Source of the DNA: Neisseria sp. MVDL19-042950
GTDB taxonomy: Bacteria > Pseudomonadota > Gammaproteobacteria > Burkholderiales > Neisseriaceae
Reading direction: 5' to 3'
Assembly (NCBI RefSeq): GCF_030504625.1
Contig: NZ_JAUKWH010000006.1
Coordinates: 1-64,000, forward strand
DNA: 64,000 nucleotides
The notes beneath the pieces were generated by a model that saw only the letters and a program-made list of their open reading frames with translations, was not told the DNA's origin and searched no databases. The position numbers and the translations under genes were made by a program. Below, piece after piece: positions 55,922 to 64,000 of this stretch (the stretch's first letter is position 1; every line of letters begins with the position of its first letter).

Positions 55922-55963
55922 GGTCCTTAGTTTTTTAATGTGGGAGGTTTGCGAACCACAGTG
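55922..55963 (-). promoter_or_regulatory. preQ1-I riboswitch controlling queF
   Basis: On the minus strand TGTGGTTCGCAAACCTCCCA then CATTAAAAAACTAAGGACC. The P1 stem TGTGG/CCACA, the loop, and the A-rich tail AAAAAACTAAGGA that forms the H-type pseudoknot match the preQ1-I consensus. The tail includes the queF ribosome site (AAGGA), 7-8 nt from the ATG, which suggests translational control: bound preQ1 hides the site. Confidence 0.88.
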
Positions 55964-55979
55964 TGTATAGAAGTATAAA

Positions 55980-56547
55980 TTTTTATTTTAATACAGTAGG
56001 TAAAGTTTGTGTGTATGTAAAATGCAACAGGAGTTACTGTAAAGATTTTTATACAAGTTATCCTTTTATTTTTGTTAAAAGTAAAAATCAACAACTTTAT
56101 TTTTTATAACTTATTGTATTTAAAAATATAAAAGAGTAAAAGTGAACATTGTGCAACATGCATACGGCGTAAAGAAATGTTGTGGGTTCGAACTATGTCG
56201 TGGGAAGAGGTCTAAAAACGAGCCGATATTTGACTGTTGTTTTTGCTTCAAACTTAAGTAATTTCAATTTGTCGTCTTAAAATTGCCTAAATTATAGGCA
56301 GTGATGGCATGTTGAGTCAGGATGAGCGGTTTATTTTTCAGGTGGATGGGAGTTGTATGCTAAATGCAAGCCGCCTGTTGGTGGTGTAAACCGATTATCT
56401 GGTTTTTCATCGGGATAGGTAACAGTTGGATTAATATGTAGGCATTTAGAAGCAATTCTGTCTTTTTAATGTGTTAAATGAAGATTTTAGCGTATTTTAA
56501 AAGCAGATGGCTGCATTATTCATGACTAACACCGAGAAGAGAATATA
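55980..56547. other. Long AT-rich gap between queF and the MarR-type gene
   Basis: About 570 bp without a gene. A short palindrome TGCCTAAATTATAGGCA lies at 56284-56300 and could be an operator for the MarR-type regulator; its distance (about 250 bp) makes this weak. No DUS copy is present. Confidence 0.5.
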
Positions 56548-57039
56548 ATGAGTTTTTCGCAAGCTGAATTGGTTAATGCTCTGCGCTTGTTGTCAGGGCG
56601 TTTACCTGAATTTTCCGAACAGCAAACCCAATCAAGCCGTTTGCTGCGTGTAGTTACCGAGCGCTTAAGCAGCCATTTGAATGAGAGTTTGAAAGAATTC
56701 GGTATTAATGAAAACCTATGGTTCGCTATGATGGCTGTATATGTAAGCCCGAATAGCGAGATATTGCCATCACGGTTGAGCGATCTGATGGATCTTACTC
56801 GAACCAGTGCAACCCGCTTATCGGATGAAATGGTAGACCGCGGCTGGGTAGAACGGCATATCAATCAGCAGGATCGTCGCCAAATCGTGTTAAAATTAAC
56901 GCCGGAAGGTGAAGCTTTCATTCAGAAAATTTGGCCGCAAATTTCTAACAAAAGCGGCGAGGCATGGGAAGACTTTACCGATGAAGACTATGCCCAACTT
57001 CAACATCTGCTAAGTAAACTGTTGACTCGGTTAGGTTAA
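56548..57039 (+). CDS. MarR-family transcriptional regulator (FarR/EmrR-like)
   Basis: 163 residues. Winged helix: LSDLMDLTRTSATRLSDEMV near 73-92 is the recognition region, and the wing follows at RHINQQDRRQIVLKLTPEGE. MarR repressors respond to small aromatic or fatty-acid ligands. It precedes genes for an outer-membrane efflux lipoprotein and a membrane-fusion protein, so it probably controls them, as FarR controls farAB in Neisseria. AGAGAATATA precedes the ATG. Confidence 0.9.
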   Translation: MSFSQAELVNALRLLSGRLPEFSEQQTQSSRLLRVVTERLSSHLNESLKEFGINENLWFAMMAVYVSPNSEILPSRLSDLMDLTRTSATRLSDEMVDRGWVERHINQQDRRQIVLKLTPEGEAFIQKIWPQISNKSGEAWEDFTDEDYAQLQHLLSKLLTRLG

Positions 57040-57103
57040 TAGTTGGTTTAGTATAAAGTTGTGGGCGAAACCTACTATATATGTATAGAGTATAGAGCCC
57101 GTC

Positions 57104-58501
57104 ATGAAATTTAAATTTATCGTTCGCAGGCTGAGCATCCTGACTTTATGTACGCTCGGTGCCTGCGCGCCATTCGGTAAGCAGGCGCCGTTGGAAGTTC
57201 CAACGGCGTATTCGTTACCGGAGGGGCAGTCAACTCAAATCGCACAAGCTGCTTGGTGGGAGCAACTGCGTGATCCCAATCTTAATGCTTTAGTAAAAGA
57301 AGCACTTCAAACTTCCCCTAAACTACGTATAGTCAAAGCCCGCCTTGATCAGGCGGAAGCAGAGCTTGGTGTGGCACAGGGCTCTTCCAAAACGCAAGTG
57401 AGCTTAATCGCACAAGGAGTTGGTATATATACAAACTCCAAACCTGTTGCTAATCAAGGTAATACTGATCATACTTTGTTAATGGCCCATACTGCTTTGC
57501 AAAATCGCTGGGTGTTTGATTTCTGGGGTAAAAATCGTTCTCGCATCGCTTCTGCTCTCGGGCGTAGGAAAGCAATTGCTTATGAGGCGGCCCAATTGCG
57601 CCTTGAGTTGGCCAATGCGGTAGCAGCGCAATATTTTGCATGGCAAGCGGTGGTTGAACAGCAGAAGATTATCCGCCAGCGTATTGATATTGCCAAAGAC
57701 TCTGAAAAACTGCTGATGCGTCGTGTTCAGGCGAAGATTTTACCGACAAGTGCGGTTTATCAATCAGAGTTGACGCAGCAGCAATTGCAGATAGAGTTAC
57801 TCCAACTTGAGCGTATAGAGAAATCGGTTCGTTATAGTTTGGCTGCTTTAGTCGGTAAAACCCCGAATGCTTTGGCCGATAAGCAACCCGGTTTGGTTTC
57901 TTCTGTTCCGAGTTTGGCAGTGGGGCATGTGCGTGCGGACTTGTTGGGCAGCCGTCCTGATATTGCGGCACAACGTACTTTGTTACAGGCAAAATTTCAT
58001 AATATTCAAGAAACCAAAGCTCAATTTTATCCCAATATAGAATTGAAATTATTAGCCGGATTGGCACATATTGATGCTTTTGATGTGGTGAAAGCAAAAA
58101 GCTCGGCCGCTGTGGGTATTTCACCGGCATTGAGGTTGCCGATTTTTCAGTCGGGAGTATTGCAATCTCAGTTGGCAGTGAGAAATGCTCAATATAATGA
58201 ACAAGTTGCTATTTATGATCAAACGGTATTGAATGCTATGCGCTCTGCGGCCGATGCAATCAACGATTATCAAAATCTGCAACAGCAGGTTGCCTTTCGG
58301 GAGCGTATTGTCAATACGGCACAGAAAGCGGAGGCAGCTACTTTGCGTCGTGTGCGTGCAGGGCTGGATAACGGCCTGACTCATTTGCAAAAACGGGATG
58401 AAACTTTAAAATTGAAAACGAAAGCAGTACAAACCAAAGCGGATTTGGCGATCGCATGGAGTAATGTACATGCCCAATTGGGTGGCGGTTTTAAGATGTG
58501 A
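57104..58501 (+). CDS. Outer-membrane efflux lipoprotein (NodT/OprM/MtrE family)
   Basis: 465 residues. Lipoprotein signal RRLSILTLCTLGAC, then WWEQLRDPNLNALVKEALQT and the two OEP repeats of about 190 residues each; LGSRPDIAAQRTLLQAKF near 285 is a family hallmark. It forms the trimeric TolC-like channel of tripartite pumps. It is 64 bp after the MarR gene. The partner adaptor is encoded 361 bp downstream, but no inner-membrane pump is present. Confidence 0.92.
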   Translation: MKFKFIVRRLSILTLCTLGACAPFGKQAPLEVPTAYSLPEGQSTQIAQAAWWEQLRDPNLNALVKEALQTSPKLRIVKARLDQAEAELGVAQGSSKTQVSLIAQGVGIYTNSKPVANQGNTDHTLLMAHTALQNRWVFDFWGKNRSRIASALGRRKAIAYEAAQLRLELANAVAAQYFAWQAVVEQQKIIRQRIDIAKDSEKLLMRRVQAKILPTSAVYQSELTQQQLQIELLQLERIEKSVRYSLAALVGKTPNALADKQPGLVSSVPSLAVGHVRADLLGSRPDIAAQRTLLQAKFHNIQETKAQFYPNIELKLLAGLAHIDAFDVVKAKSSAAVGISPALRLPIFQSGVLQSQLAVRNAQYNEQVAIYDQTVLNAMRSAADAINDYQNLQQQVAFRERIVNTAQKAEAATLRRVRAGLDNGLTHLQKRDETLKLKTKAVQTKADLAIAWSNVHAQLGGGFKM

Positions 58502-58862
58502 CAGAGTATAAAATCCGATGGGAATTCTTCAGTTCAGACGGCCTAAGTTGTATAGGTCGTCTGAATTTTTATATTTTATATCATTGATAAATTTTAGTTT
58601 TTTATTTTATTCTGTTATGCGCAGCAGATGCGTCAGGCTTGGAAAGTGCTTAATATTTAGCTGTACTATAACTTGCTTAAGAAACTGCCATAGCTATAAA
58701 ATAAAAAGAATTTATAAGCGATAAATTCATTTTAAAACAGCTTTGATACAAAGAAATTTTGTTTTTGATGAATGAATTTTTTTTACAATAATAATGTCGG
58801 CCCGCTTCAATGGATGCCGTCTGAAATGTAGATTTTGAAGAAAATCAATCGGAATAAACGGG
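58502..58862. other. Gap between the efflux channel and adaptor genes, with mixed DUS types
   Basis: 361 bp without a gene. After the channel gene: TTCAGACGGCCT paired with the variant AGGTCGTCTGAA at about 58555, forming a hairpin. Closer to the adaptor gene: ATGCCGTCTGAA at 58814-58825, the dialect of the meningococcus/gonococcus group. Confidence 0.65.
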
Positions 58863-58865
58863 ATG

Positions 58866-60032
58866 ATGAATACTTCACAAAACAACGCGACAGATACAGC
58901 ATCTAAGCCTTCTTTGTCTTCTCGATACATGCGCAATTTAACTCTGGTTACGCTGCTTTTTATTGCATTGTCGCTGGGGTTTGCCATGATGTATTTCTTA
59001 GTTTGGCAGCATGAAGAAACCACGGAAGATGCTTATGTTGCAGGGCATTCGGTTCAGATTACGCCTCAGATAGCCGGTTCTGTACGCAAAGTAATGGCGG
59101 ATGATACCGATATTGTTAAAAAAGGCGATGTGCTGGTTTTATTGGACGATAGTGATTTCCAACTGGCTTACGACAGGGCTCAAAACGAATTGATTCAGGC
59201 AATCCGTAAAAATAAGCAACAGGCGGCCATTTCAACCCAAACCAAAGCCCAAGTTTTATTGCATAAAGCAGATTTGGCCAAAGCCCAAGCGGATTTGCGC
59301 CGCCGTGAGTCCCTAGCGGGAACGGATGCCATTTCGGGAGAAGAATTAAGCCATGCGCGGGCGGCGGTTATTCAGGCACAGGCAGCTTTAAAAGCGATGG
59401 AAGCCGAGGAGGTTTCTACGCGGGCGATGTTGGGTAAGAACGTGCCTTTACGCCAGCAGCCTGCCGTACAAACTGCAATCAGCCACATTAAAGATGCTTG
59501 GTTGAATCTTCAGAGAACACAAATCCGGGCACCGACAGCAGGGCAAATTGCCAAAAGGAATATTCAAGTGGGGCAACGGGTTGAACCCGGAGTAGCGGTT
59601 ATGTCGGTTGTTCCTTTGCAGAATCTGTGGGTTGATGCCAATTTTAAAGAAACCCAGTTGCGTAAAATGCGCATTGGGCAGCCGGTAGAGATGACTGCGG
59701 ATTTATATGGAAGCAGAGTAACTTATCACGGTAAAGTTATAGGATTGTCGGTTGGTTCGGGCAGCGTTTTTTCCAGCAGCGGAAAAGCCGAATCCACAGA
59801 TATGGTGCAGCACGTGCCGGTACGCATCAGTTTGGATGCACGTGAATTGAAAGCCAATCCGCTGCGTGTAGGGTTGTCAATGACAGCCAAAGTGGATACG
59901 GCAAGTGCGGGAGACGGCAAAGCAGTATCGGAAGGAATGGGAAAGAAGACGGATATGCCGGAAGCGGACGTAACCGATTGGTCTTCTGCTGATGCTCTGA
60001 TTGAACAGATATTCGAAAGATATGCAAAATAG
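58866..60032 (+). CDS. farA: Membrane-fusion protein, FarA/EmrA family
   Basis: 388 residues; ATG at 58863 and 58866 are both possible. One membrane helix near 25-48 (LVTLLFIALSLGFAMMYFLV), then the EmrA-type pattern EETTEDAYVAGHSVQITPQI, lipoyl half-motifs and a long helical hairpin (QVLLHKADLAKAQADLRRRE). The second lipoyl/barrel portion has IRAPTAGQIAKRNIQVGQRV and LWVDANFKETQLRKMRIGQP. Such adaptors link an MFS pump (FarB/EmrB) to the outer-membrane channel. The farB gene that normally follows is not in the window; the next 300 bp are non-coding. Closely tied ATGCCGTCTGAA copies flank the gene. Confidence 0.87.
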   Translation: MNTSQNNATDTASKPSLSSRYMRNLTLVTLLFIALSLGFAMMYFLVWQHEETTEDAYVAGHSVQITPQIAGSVRKVMADDTDIVKKGDVLVLLDDSDFQLAYDRAQNELIQAIRKNKQQAAISTQTKAQVLLHKADLAKAQADLRRRESLAGTDAISGEELSHARAAVIQAQAALKAMEAEEVSTRAMLGKNVPLRQQPAVQTAISHIKDAWLNLQRTQIRAPTAGQIAKRNIQVGQRVEPGVAVMSVVPLQNLWVDANFKETQLRKMRIGQPVEMTADLYGSRVTYHGKVIGLSVGSGSVFSSSGKAESTDMVQHVPVRISLDARELKANPLRVGLSMTAKVDTASAGDGKAVSEGMGKKTDMPEADVTDWSSADALIEQIFERYAK

Positions 60033-60118
60033 CATTATGTTTCAAACAGTTTTCCCTGTATCAGCAGGTTATTTTGAATATAGGCATAGAAAATCCAAAC
60101 ATTACACATAAACCGAGA

Positions 60119-60145
60119 GGCCGTCTGAATGTTTTCAGACGGCAT
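60119..60145. terminator. Mixed DUS-pair terminator after farA
   Basis: AGGCCGTCTGAA opposite TTCAGACGGCAT, so the two arms carry different dialects. A T-run follows on the plus strand. Confidence 0.8.
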
Positions 60146-60283
60146 TTTTTTACCGTGCCGCTGTTCATTGTGGCTTGATAACGAGAGTTGTTGATTGGAT
60201 TTGAGCGCGCGGGGTATGGGTATTTCGCGGTACGGCATGATTATTCGTCCGCCCCGATCAAGCCGTTAAATATTTAAAAAAAG

Positions 60284-60310
60284 AAAGCCTGTCCTCAAAG
60301 GACAGGCTTT
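60284..60310 (-). terminator. Terminator of the small exported protein gene
   Basis: AAAGCCTGTCC and GGACAGGCTTT with a 5-nt loop. On the minus strand a T-run follows (CTTTTTTTAAATA), 30 bp beyond the stop of the gene at 60341-60583. Confidence 0.88.
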
Positions 60311-60340
60311 TCAGAGCAGTTGGATTTAACGGGCGGGTTA

Positions 60341-60583
60341 TTATTTCACCACACCGCTAGCCGCTCCTACGCCCGAAGCGTCTAAAGGAGTGGCAGTAGC
60401 AGCGCCGGTTGTAGCCGTGCCGGTAGCTGCTTTGGTTGAATTCTTGGTTTTTTTGGCAGACTTAGCAGATTTGGAGCCTGTTACTTTTTCCTCTACCTTG
60501 TTGGTGGCCGCTTTTTCAACAGGTGCTGCCATTACGGTGGCAGACAATGCGGCGGTAGTTAAAAGTGCGATAAATTTTTTCAT
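60341..60583 (-). CDS. Small exported Ala/Lys/Thr-rich protein
   Basis: 80 residues from ATG 60581-60583 with GAAGAGGATG ahead. Signal peptide MKKFIALLTTAALSATVMAA, then a mature part almost wholly Lys, Ala, Thr, Ser and Gly (KSAKSAKKTKNSTKAATGTA), with no cysteines. Probably periplasmic and intrinsically disordered. A strong ribosome site and terminator suggest high expression. No family recognised. Confidence 0.75.
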   Translation of the reverse strand: MKKFIALLTTAALSATVMAAPVEKAATNKVEEKVTGSKSAKSAKKTKNSTKAATGTATTGAATATPLDASGVGAASGVVK

Positions 60584-61137
60584 CAGTACATCCTCTTCTT
60601 CAAGATTAATAAAAAACACCATGTTCTGTAACATGTTCCTGTGAGAAAAGCTGAAAGAAGAAAAGTTCAAAAATGCTCTAAAATACGGCAGTAAAAAAAG
60701 ATTAAATTAAATCAATGATGTAAACATGATTTTGATTTGGTTTTGATGGGCCGGCACGGTATTGGGAGTTTGTAAGTAAGTGTTTTCAGACGGCATTTCG
60801 ATATTGTTCATTTCTTATCATTTTGAAGTTGAAGATCCTTACAATAGAGCAGAAATACCGTTTAATCCGCAACATAAACAACCTGAAGCCTTGGCAAAAT
60901 TTACCCTTTTTAGTTTGCGATAAACGGCGGGGCGGAATCGTTTCCATTCCATATTTTTCTTTCACAACATACTCAGGCCGTCTGAAAATCTTTTTCAGAC
61001 GGCCTCGTTCGCAACCGGAACCACATCAGAACGAATCATGAAACGGCCGGATTGCCCGTTATGCTTCTAACTTCAGACAGCCGTTTGCGTTATAATCTGC
61101 CAATTCAGAATCATTTCCAGCCAATACGAAAAACATC
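60584..61137. other. Intergenic region between the small exported protein and valS
   Basis: About 550 bp. It holds an ATGCCGTCTGAA-type copy on the minus strand (60785-60796) and a DUS pair at 60975-61005. No convincing gene; a 72-codon frame at 60823-61041 runs through the DUS pair. Confidence 0.6.
60975..61005. terminator. DUS-pair hairpin upstream of valS
   Basis: AGGCCGTCTGAAAA and TTTTCAGACGGCCT with a short loop. Confidence 0.7.
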
Positions 61138-63963
61138 ATGCTAGACAAATATAATCCCGCCGAAATCGAAGCCAAACATTATCAAAACTGGCAATCGCAA
61201 GGCTATTTCCAGCCGGATATGGCCGCTGCAGAATCGTTCTCCATCCAGCTTCCTCCGCCCAACGTTACCGGCACCCTGCACATGGGGCATGCCTTCAACC
61301 AAACGATTATGGACGGCCTCACGCGTTATTACCGCATGAAAGGCCGCAATACCTGCTGGATTCCCGGCACCGACCACGCCGGTATCGCCACGCAGATCGT
61401 GGTGGAGCGCCAGTTGGCCGAAAAAGGCGTTTCCCGTCACGATTTGGGGCGCGAAGCCTTTCTTGAAAAAGTGTGGGAATGGAAAAACATGTCCGGCGGC
61501 ACGATTACCGAACAAATGCGCCGTATGGGTTGTTCGGCCGACTGGAGCCGCGAATATTTCACGATGGACGAGACCCGCGCCGAAGTGGTTACCGAAGTGT
61601 TCGTGCGCCTGTTTGAGCAGGGTTTGATTTACCGCGGCAAGCGTTTGGTGAACTGGGATCCTGTGCTCGGCACCGCCGTTTCCGACCTCGAAGTGGAAAG
61701 CGTGGAAGAGCAGGGCAGCATGTGGCACATCCGCTATCCGTTGGCGGAGAGGCCGTCTGAAAGCGTGATTGTGGCCACCACCCGCCCCGAAACCATGTTG
61801 GGCGACGTAGCGGTGGCGGTTCATCCTGAAGATGAGCGTTACCGCCATTTAATCGGCAAAGAACTGGTGTTGCCGCTTACCGGCCGCACCATTCCCGTGA
61901 TTGCCGACGAATATGTGGAAAAAGATTTCGGCACCGGCTGCGTGAAGATTACGCCCGCACATGATTTCAATGACTACGAAGTCGGCAAACGCCACGATAC
62001 GGCTTTAATCAATGTGTTTGATTTGGAAGCGAAAGTTTTAAGCCAAGCCGAAGTATTCAACTACAAAGGCGAGGTTCAGACAGGCATTGCTTTGCCCGAA
62101 GCCTACGCAGGTTTGGACCGCTTCGCCGCCCGCAAGCAAATCGTGGCCGATTTGGAAGCGCAAGGTTTGTTGGTGGAAGTGAAACCGCACACCTTGATGA
62201 CCCCGAAAGGCGACCGCACCGGCAGCGTCATCGAGCCGATGCTGACCAGCCAATGGTTTGTGGCGATGAGCGCGAAGCCCAACGGCGGCGAACCGGCTGG
62301 CGAGTTTGCCGGTATGAGCTTGGCCGAAAAAGCCAAACACGCGGTGGATTCCGGCCAAGTGAAGTTTATCCCCGAAAACTGGGTCAACACCTACAACCAA
62401 TGGATGAACAATATCCAAGATTGGTGTATTTCGCGCCAACTGTGGTGGGGCCATCAGATTCCCGCTTGGTACGATTCAGACGGCCGCGTTTACGTTGCCC
62501 GCAATCAGGAAGAGGCGGAAAAACTGGCAGGCAAAAGCGGCTTAACCCGCGACGAAGACGTGCTGGACACTTGGTTCTCGTCTGCAATGGTGCCGTTCTC
62601 CACTTTGGGCTGGCCGTCTGAAACCGAAGAATTGAAAGCCTTCTTGCCGAGCAACGTATTGGTAACCGGCTACGAAATCATCTTCTTCTGGGTGGCGCGC
62701 ATGATTATGATGACCACCCACTTCACCGGTAAAGTGCCGTTTAAAGACGTGTATATCCACGGTATGGTACGCGACCACGAAGGCAAGAAAATGTCGAAGT
62801 CCGAAGGCAACGTGATTGACCCTGTCGACTTAATCGACGGCATCGACCTCGAAAGCCTGCTGGTGAAACGCACCACCGGCCTGCGCCGCCCCGAAAAAGC
62901 GCCGCAAGTGAAAAAAGCCACCGAAAAACTGTTTCCCGAAGGCATTCCCGTGTTCGGCACCGACGCATTGCGCTTCACGATGGCGAGCTACGCCAGCCTC
63001 GGCCGCAGCATCAATTTCGATTTCAAACGCGCCGAAGGCTACCGCAATTTCTGCAACAAGCTGTGGAACGCCACCAATTTCGTGTTGATGAACACCGAAG
63101 AGAAAGACTGCGGCCAAGACGAAACCCTGCCGCTGGCGTACAGCTTTGTCGACCAATGGATTATCGGCCGCCTGCAACAAACCGAGGCCGCCGTTGCCGA
63201 AGCATTCGATACCTACCGCTTTGATTTGGCAGCGCAAACGCTGTATGAATTCGTGTGGAACGAATATTGCGACTGGTATATCGAGCTGGCGAAAGTGCAG
63301 CTGCAAACCGGCTGCGAATCCACTCAGCGCGCCACCCGCCGCACTTTGGTGCGCGTGTTGGAAGTGGTGCTGCGCCTGATGCACCCGATTATGCCGTTCA
63401 TTACCGAAGAGCTGTGGCAGGCCGTTGCGCCGCTGGCGAACGCCAAGAAAACCGACAGCATCATGATGGCCGCTTGGCCGCTTGCCGACAACGAAAAAAT
63501 CGTGCCCGCCGCGTTTGAACAAATGGCCGCACTGCAAGACTTAATCGGCGCGGTGCGCAATCTGCGCGGCGAAATGGGCTTGGCACCGAGCGTGAAAGCA
63601 CCGTTGTTTGTCGAAGGCGGCAAAGATTTGGAAGCCTTGCTGAAATATGTGCCGATGATGGCGCGTTTGACCGAAGCCAAGCTGGTCGGCAAACTGCCCG
63701 AAAGCGAAGATGCGCCGGTGGCCGTTTGCCAAAACGCGCGCCTGATGTTGAAAGTGGAAATCGACAAAGCCGCCGAAACTGCCCGCCTGAACAAAGAAGC
63801 CGAGAAGCTGCAAAAAGCGTTGGACAAACTCAACGCCAAACTCAGCAAACCCGGCTACACCGACAAAGCCCCCGCGCATCTGGTCGAAAAAGACCGCGCC
63901 GAGCTGGCCGAGTTGGAAGACAAAATGGCGAAAGTACAAGCGCAACTGGCTAAGTTGAAATAA
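61138..63963 (+). CDS. valS: Valyl-tRNA synthetase
   Basis: 941 residues, full length. Class I motifs: HIGH variant HMGH in [17 protein letters not shown] near 48 and KMSKS in [14 protein letters not shown] near 548. The editing domain lies between, with [19 protein letters not shown] near 218. The anticodon-binding region and a C-terminal coiled coil ([19 protein letters not shown]) follow. Attaches valine to tRNA-Val. In-frame DUS copies lie near 61750, 62476 and 62613. Confidence 0.98.
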   Translation: MLDKYNPAEIEAKHYQNWQSQGYFQPDMAAAESFSIQLPPPNVTGTLHMGHAFNQTIMDGLTRYYRMKGRNTCWIPGTDHAGIATQIVVERQLAEKGVSRHDLGREAFLEKVWEWKNMSGGTITEQMRRMGCSADWSREYFTMDETRAEVVTEVFVRLFEQGLIYRGKRLVNWDPVLGTAVSDLEVESVEEQGSMWHIRYPLAERPSESVIVATTRPETMLGDVAVAVHPEDERYRHLIGKELVLPLTGRTIPVIADEYVEKDFGTGCVKITPAHDFNDYEVGKRHDTALINVFDLEAKVLSQAEVFNYKGEVQTGIALPEAYAGLDRFAARKQIVADLEAQGLLVEVKPHTLMTPKGDRTGSVIEPMLTSQWFVAMSAKPNGGEPAGEFAGMSLAEKAKHAVDSGQVKFIPENWVNTYNQWMNNIQDWCISRQLWWGHQIPAWYDSDGRVYVARNQEEAEKLAGKSGLTRDEDVLDTWFSSAMVPFSTLGWPSETEELKAFLPSNVLVTGYEIIFFWVARMIMMTTHFTGKVPFKDVYIHGMVRDHEGKKMSKSEGNVIDPVDLIDGIDLESLLVKRTTGLRRPEKAPQVKKATEKLFPEGIPVFGTDALRFTMASYASLGRSINFDFKRAEGYRNFCNKLWNATNFVLMNTEEKDCGQDETLPLAYSFVDQWIIGRLQQTEAAVAEAFDTYRFDLAAQTLYEFVWNEYCDWYIELAKVQLQTGCESTQRATRRTLVRVLEVVLRLMHPIMPFITEELWQAVAPLANAKKTDSIMMAAWPLADNEKIVPAAFEQMAALQDLIGAVRNLRGEMGLAPSVKAPLFVEGGKDLEALLKYVPMMARLTEAKLVGKLPESEDAPVAVCQNARLMLKVEIDKAAETARLNKEAEKLQKALDKLNAKLSKPGYTDKAPAHLVEKDRAELAELEDKMAKVQAQLAKLK

Positions 63964-63981
63964 AAGCCGGTGTTTAAAAAG

Positions 63982-63993
63982 AGGCCGTCTGAA
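63982..63993 (+). repeat. DNA uptake sequence (AG-DUS) after valS
   Basis: AGGCCGTCTGAA, probably the first arm of a terminator that continues beyond the window. This 12-mer and its complement occur throughout, including inside efeB, maf, ppc, tkt and valS. Confidence 0.9.
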
Positions 63994-64000
63994 ATTTTTA

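Noticed and set aside
60823-61041. A 72-codon frame ahead of valS
   Set aside because: It runs through a DUS-pair hairpin, lacks a ribosome site and shows no family features.

Overview
The window comes from a Neisseria species. Copies of the 12-bp neisserial DNA uptake sequence AGGCCGTCTGAA (the AG-DUS dialect) lie in almost every intergenic gap. Many are paired as inverted repeats that serve as transcription terminators. Several proteins and gene orders are neisserial: the thioredoxin-MsrA-MsrB fusion (PilB), a tandem pair of NmsR/RcoF-type small RNAs, and dusB and fis close to purH. The AG dialect points away from the meningococcus/gonococcus group, which uses ATGCCGTCTGAA, and toward other human or animal commensals. 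I cannot fix the species. Most of the window is moderately GC-rich core genome with several AT-rich stretches.

Layout. 1-5.9 kb: the 3' end of a type VI secretion vgrG, a nuclease effector (PoNe-like), and three tandem immunity genes (PoNi-like, DUF1910/DUF1911). Two displaced toxin C-terminal fragments lie between the immunity genes, and each is preceded by a DUS-pair terminator. 5.9-9.3 kb: the efeUOB iron uptake operon on the minus strand. 9.5-14.3 kb: an outer-membrane protein, then a DUF2868 membrane protein and a DUF3482 GTPase separated by an AT-rich foreign-looking gene. 14.4-14.9 kb: two sibling sRNAs. 15-21.3 kb: a VanZ-like protein, pepP, dusB, a LysE-type exporter, fis and purH. 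21.6-22.1 kb: rpmB-rpmG. 22.5-25.6 kb: a three-gene phosphorelay (membrane CheA-like kinase, CheY-like receiver, CheX-like phosphatase) with no chemoreceptor or CheW. 25.9-30.1 kb: an RsmI-like methylase, maf, yceD-rpmF, a phosphoribosyltransferase and plsX. 30.2-35.9 kb (minus): a DnaQ-like exonuclease, a CBS/DUF294 protein, pilB, and moaC with a moeB-like gene. 36-41.5 kb: ppc, luxS and tkt. 41.8-49.4 kb: a 30-residue membrane peptide, a PAP2 phosphatase, a YheT hydrolase, ppk, two membrane proteins and ndh. 49.6-52.2 kb: two lipoproteins, the second a repeat-bearing candidate surface antigen. 52.5-54.5 kb: rplU-rpmA, ispB and tRNA-Arg(CCT). 54.5-56 kb: queF under a preQ1-I riboswitch, and yhhQ. 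56.5-60 kb: a MarR-type regulator, an efflux outer-membrane lipoprotein and a FarA/EmrA-type adaptor with no transporter partner. 60.3-64 kb: a small exported protein and valS.

The least ordinary parts are the toxin-tail/immunity array, the CheA-CheY-CheX relay, the AT-rich insertion between the DUF2868 and DUF3482 genes, the efflux locus without a pump among ATGCCGTCTGAA-type DUS copies, and the repeat-bearing lipoprotein.

All assignments come from reading the sequence and from recognised family motifs. No database search was run.
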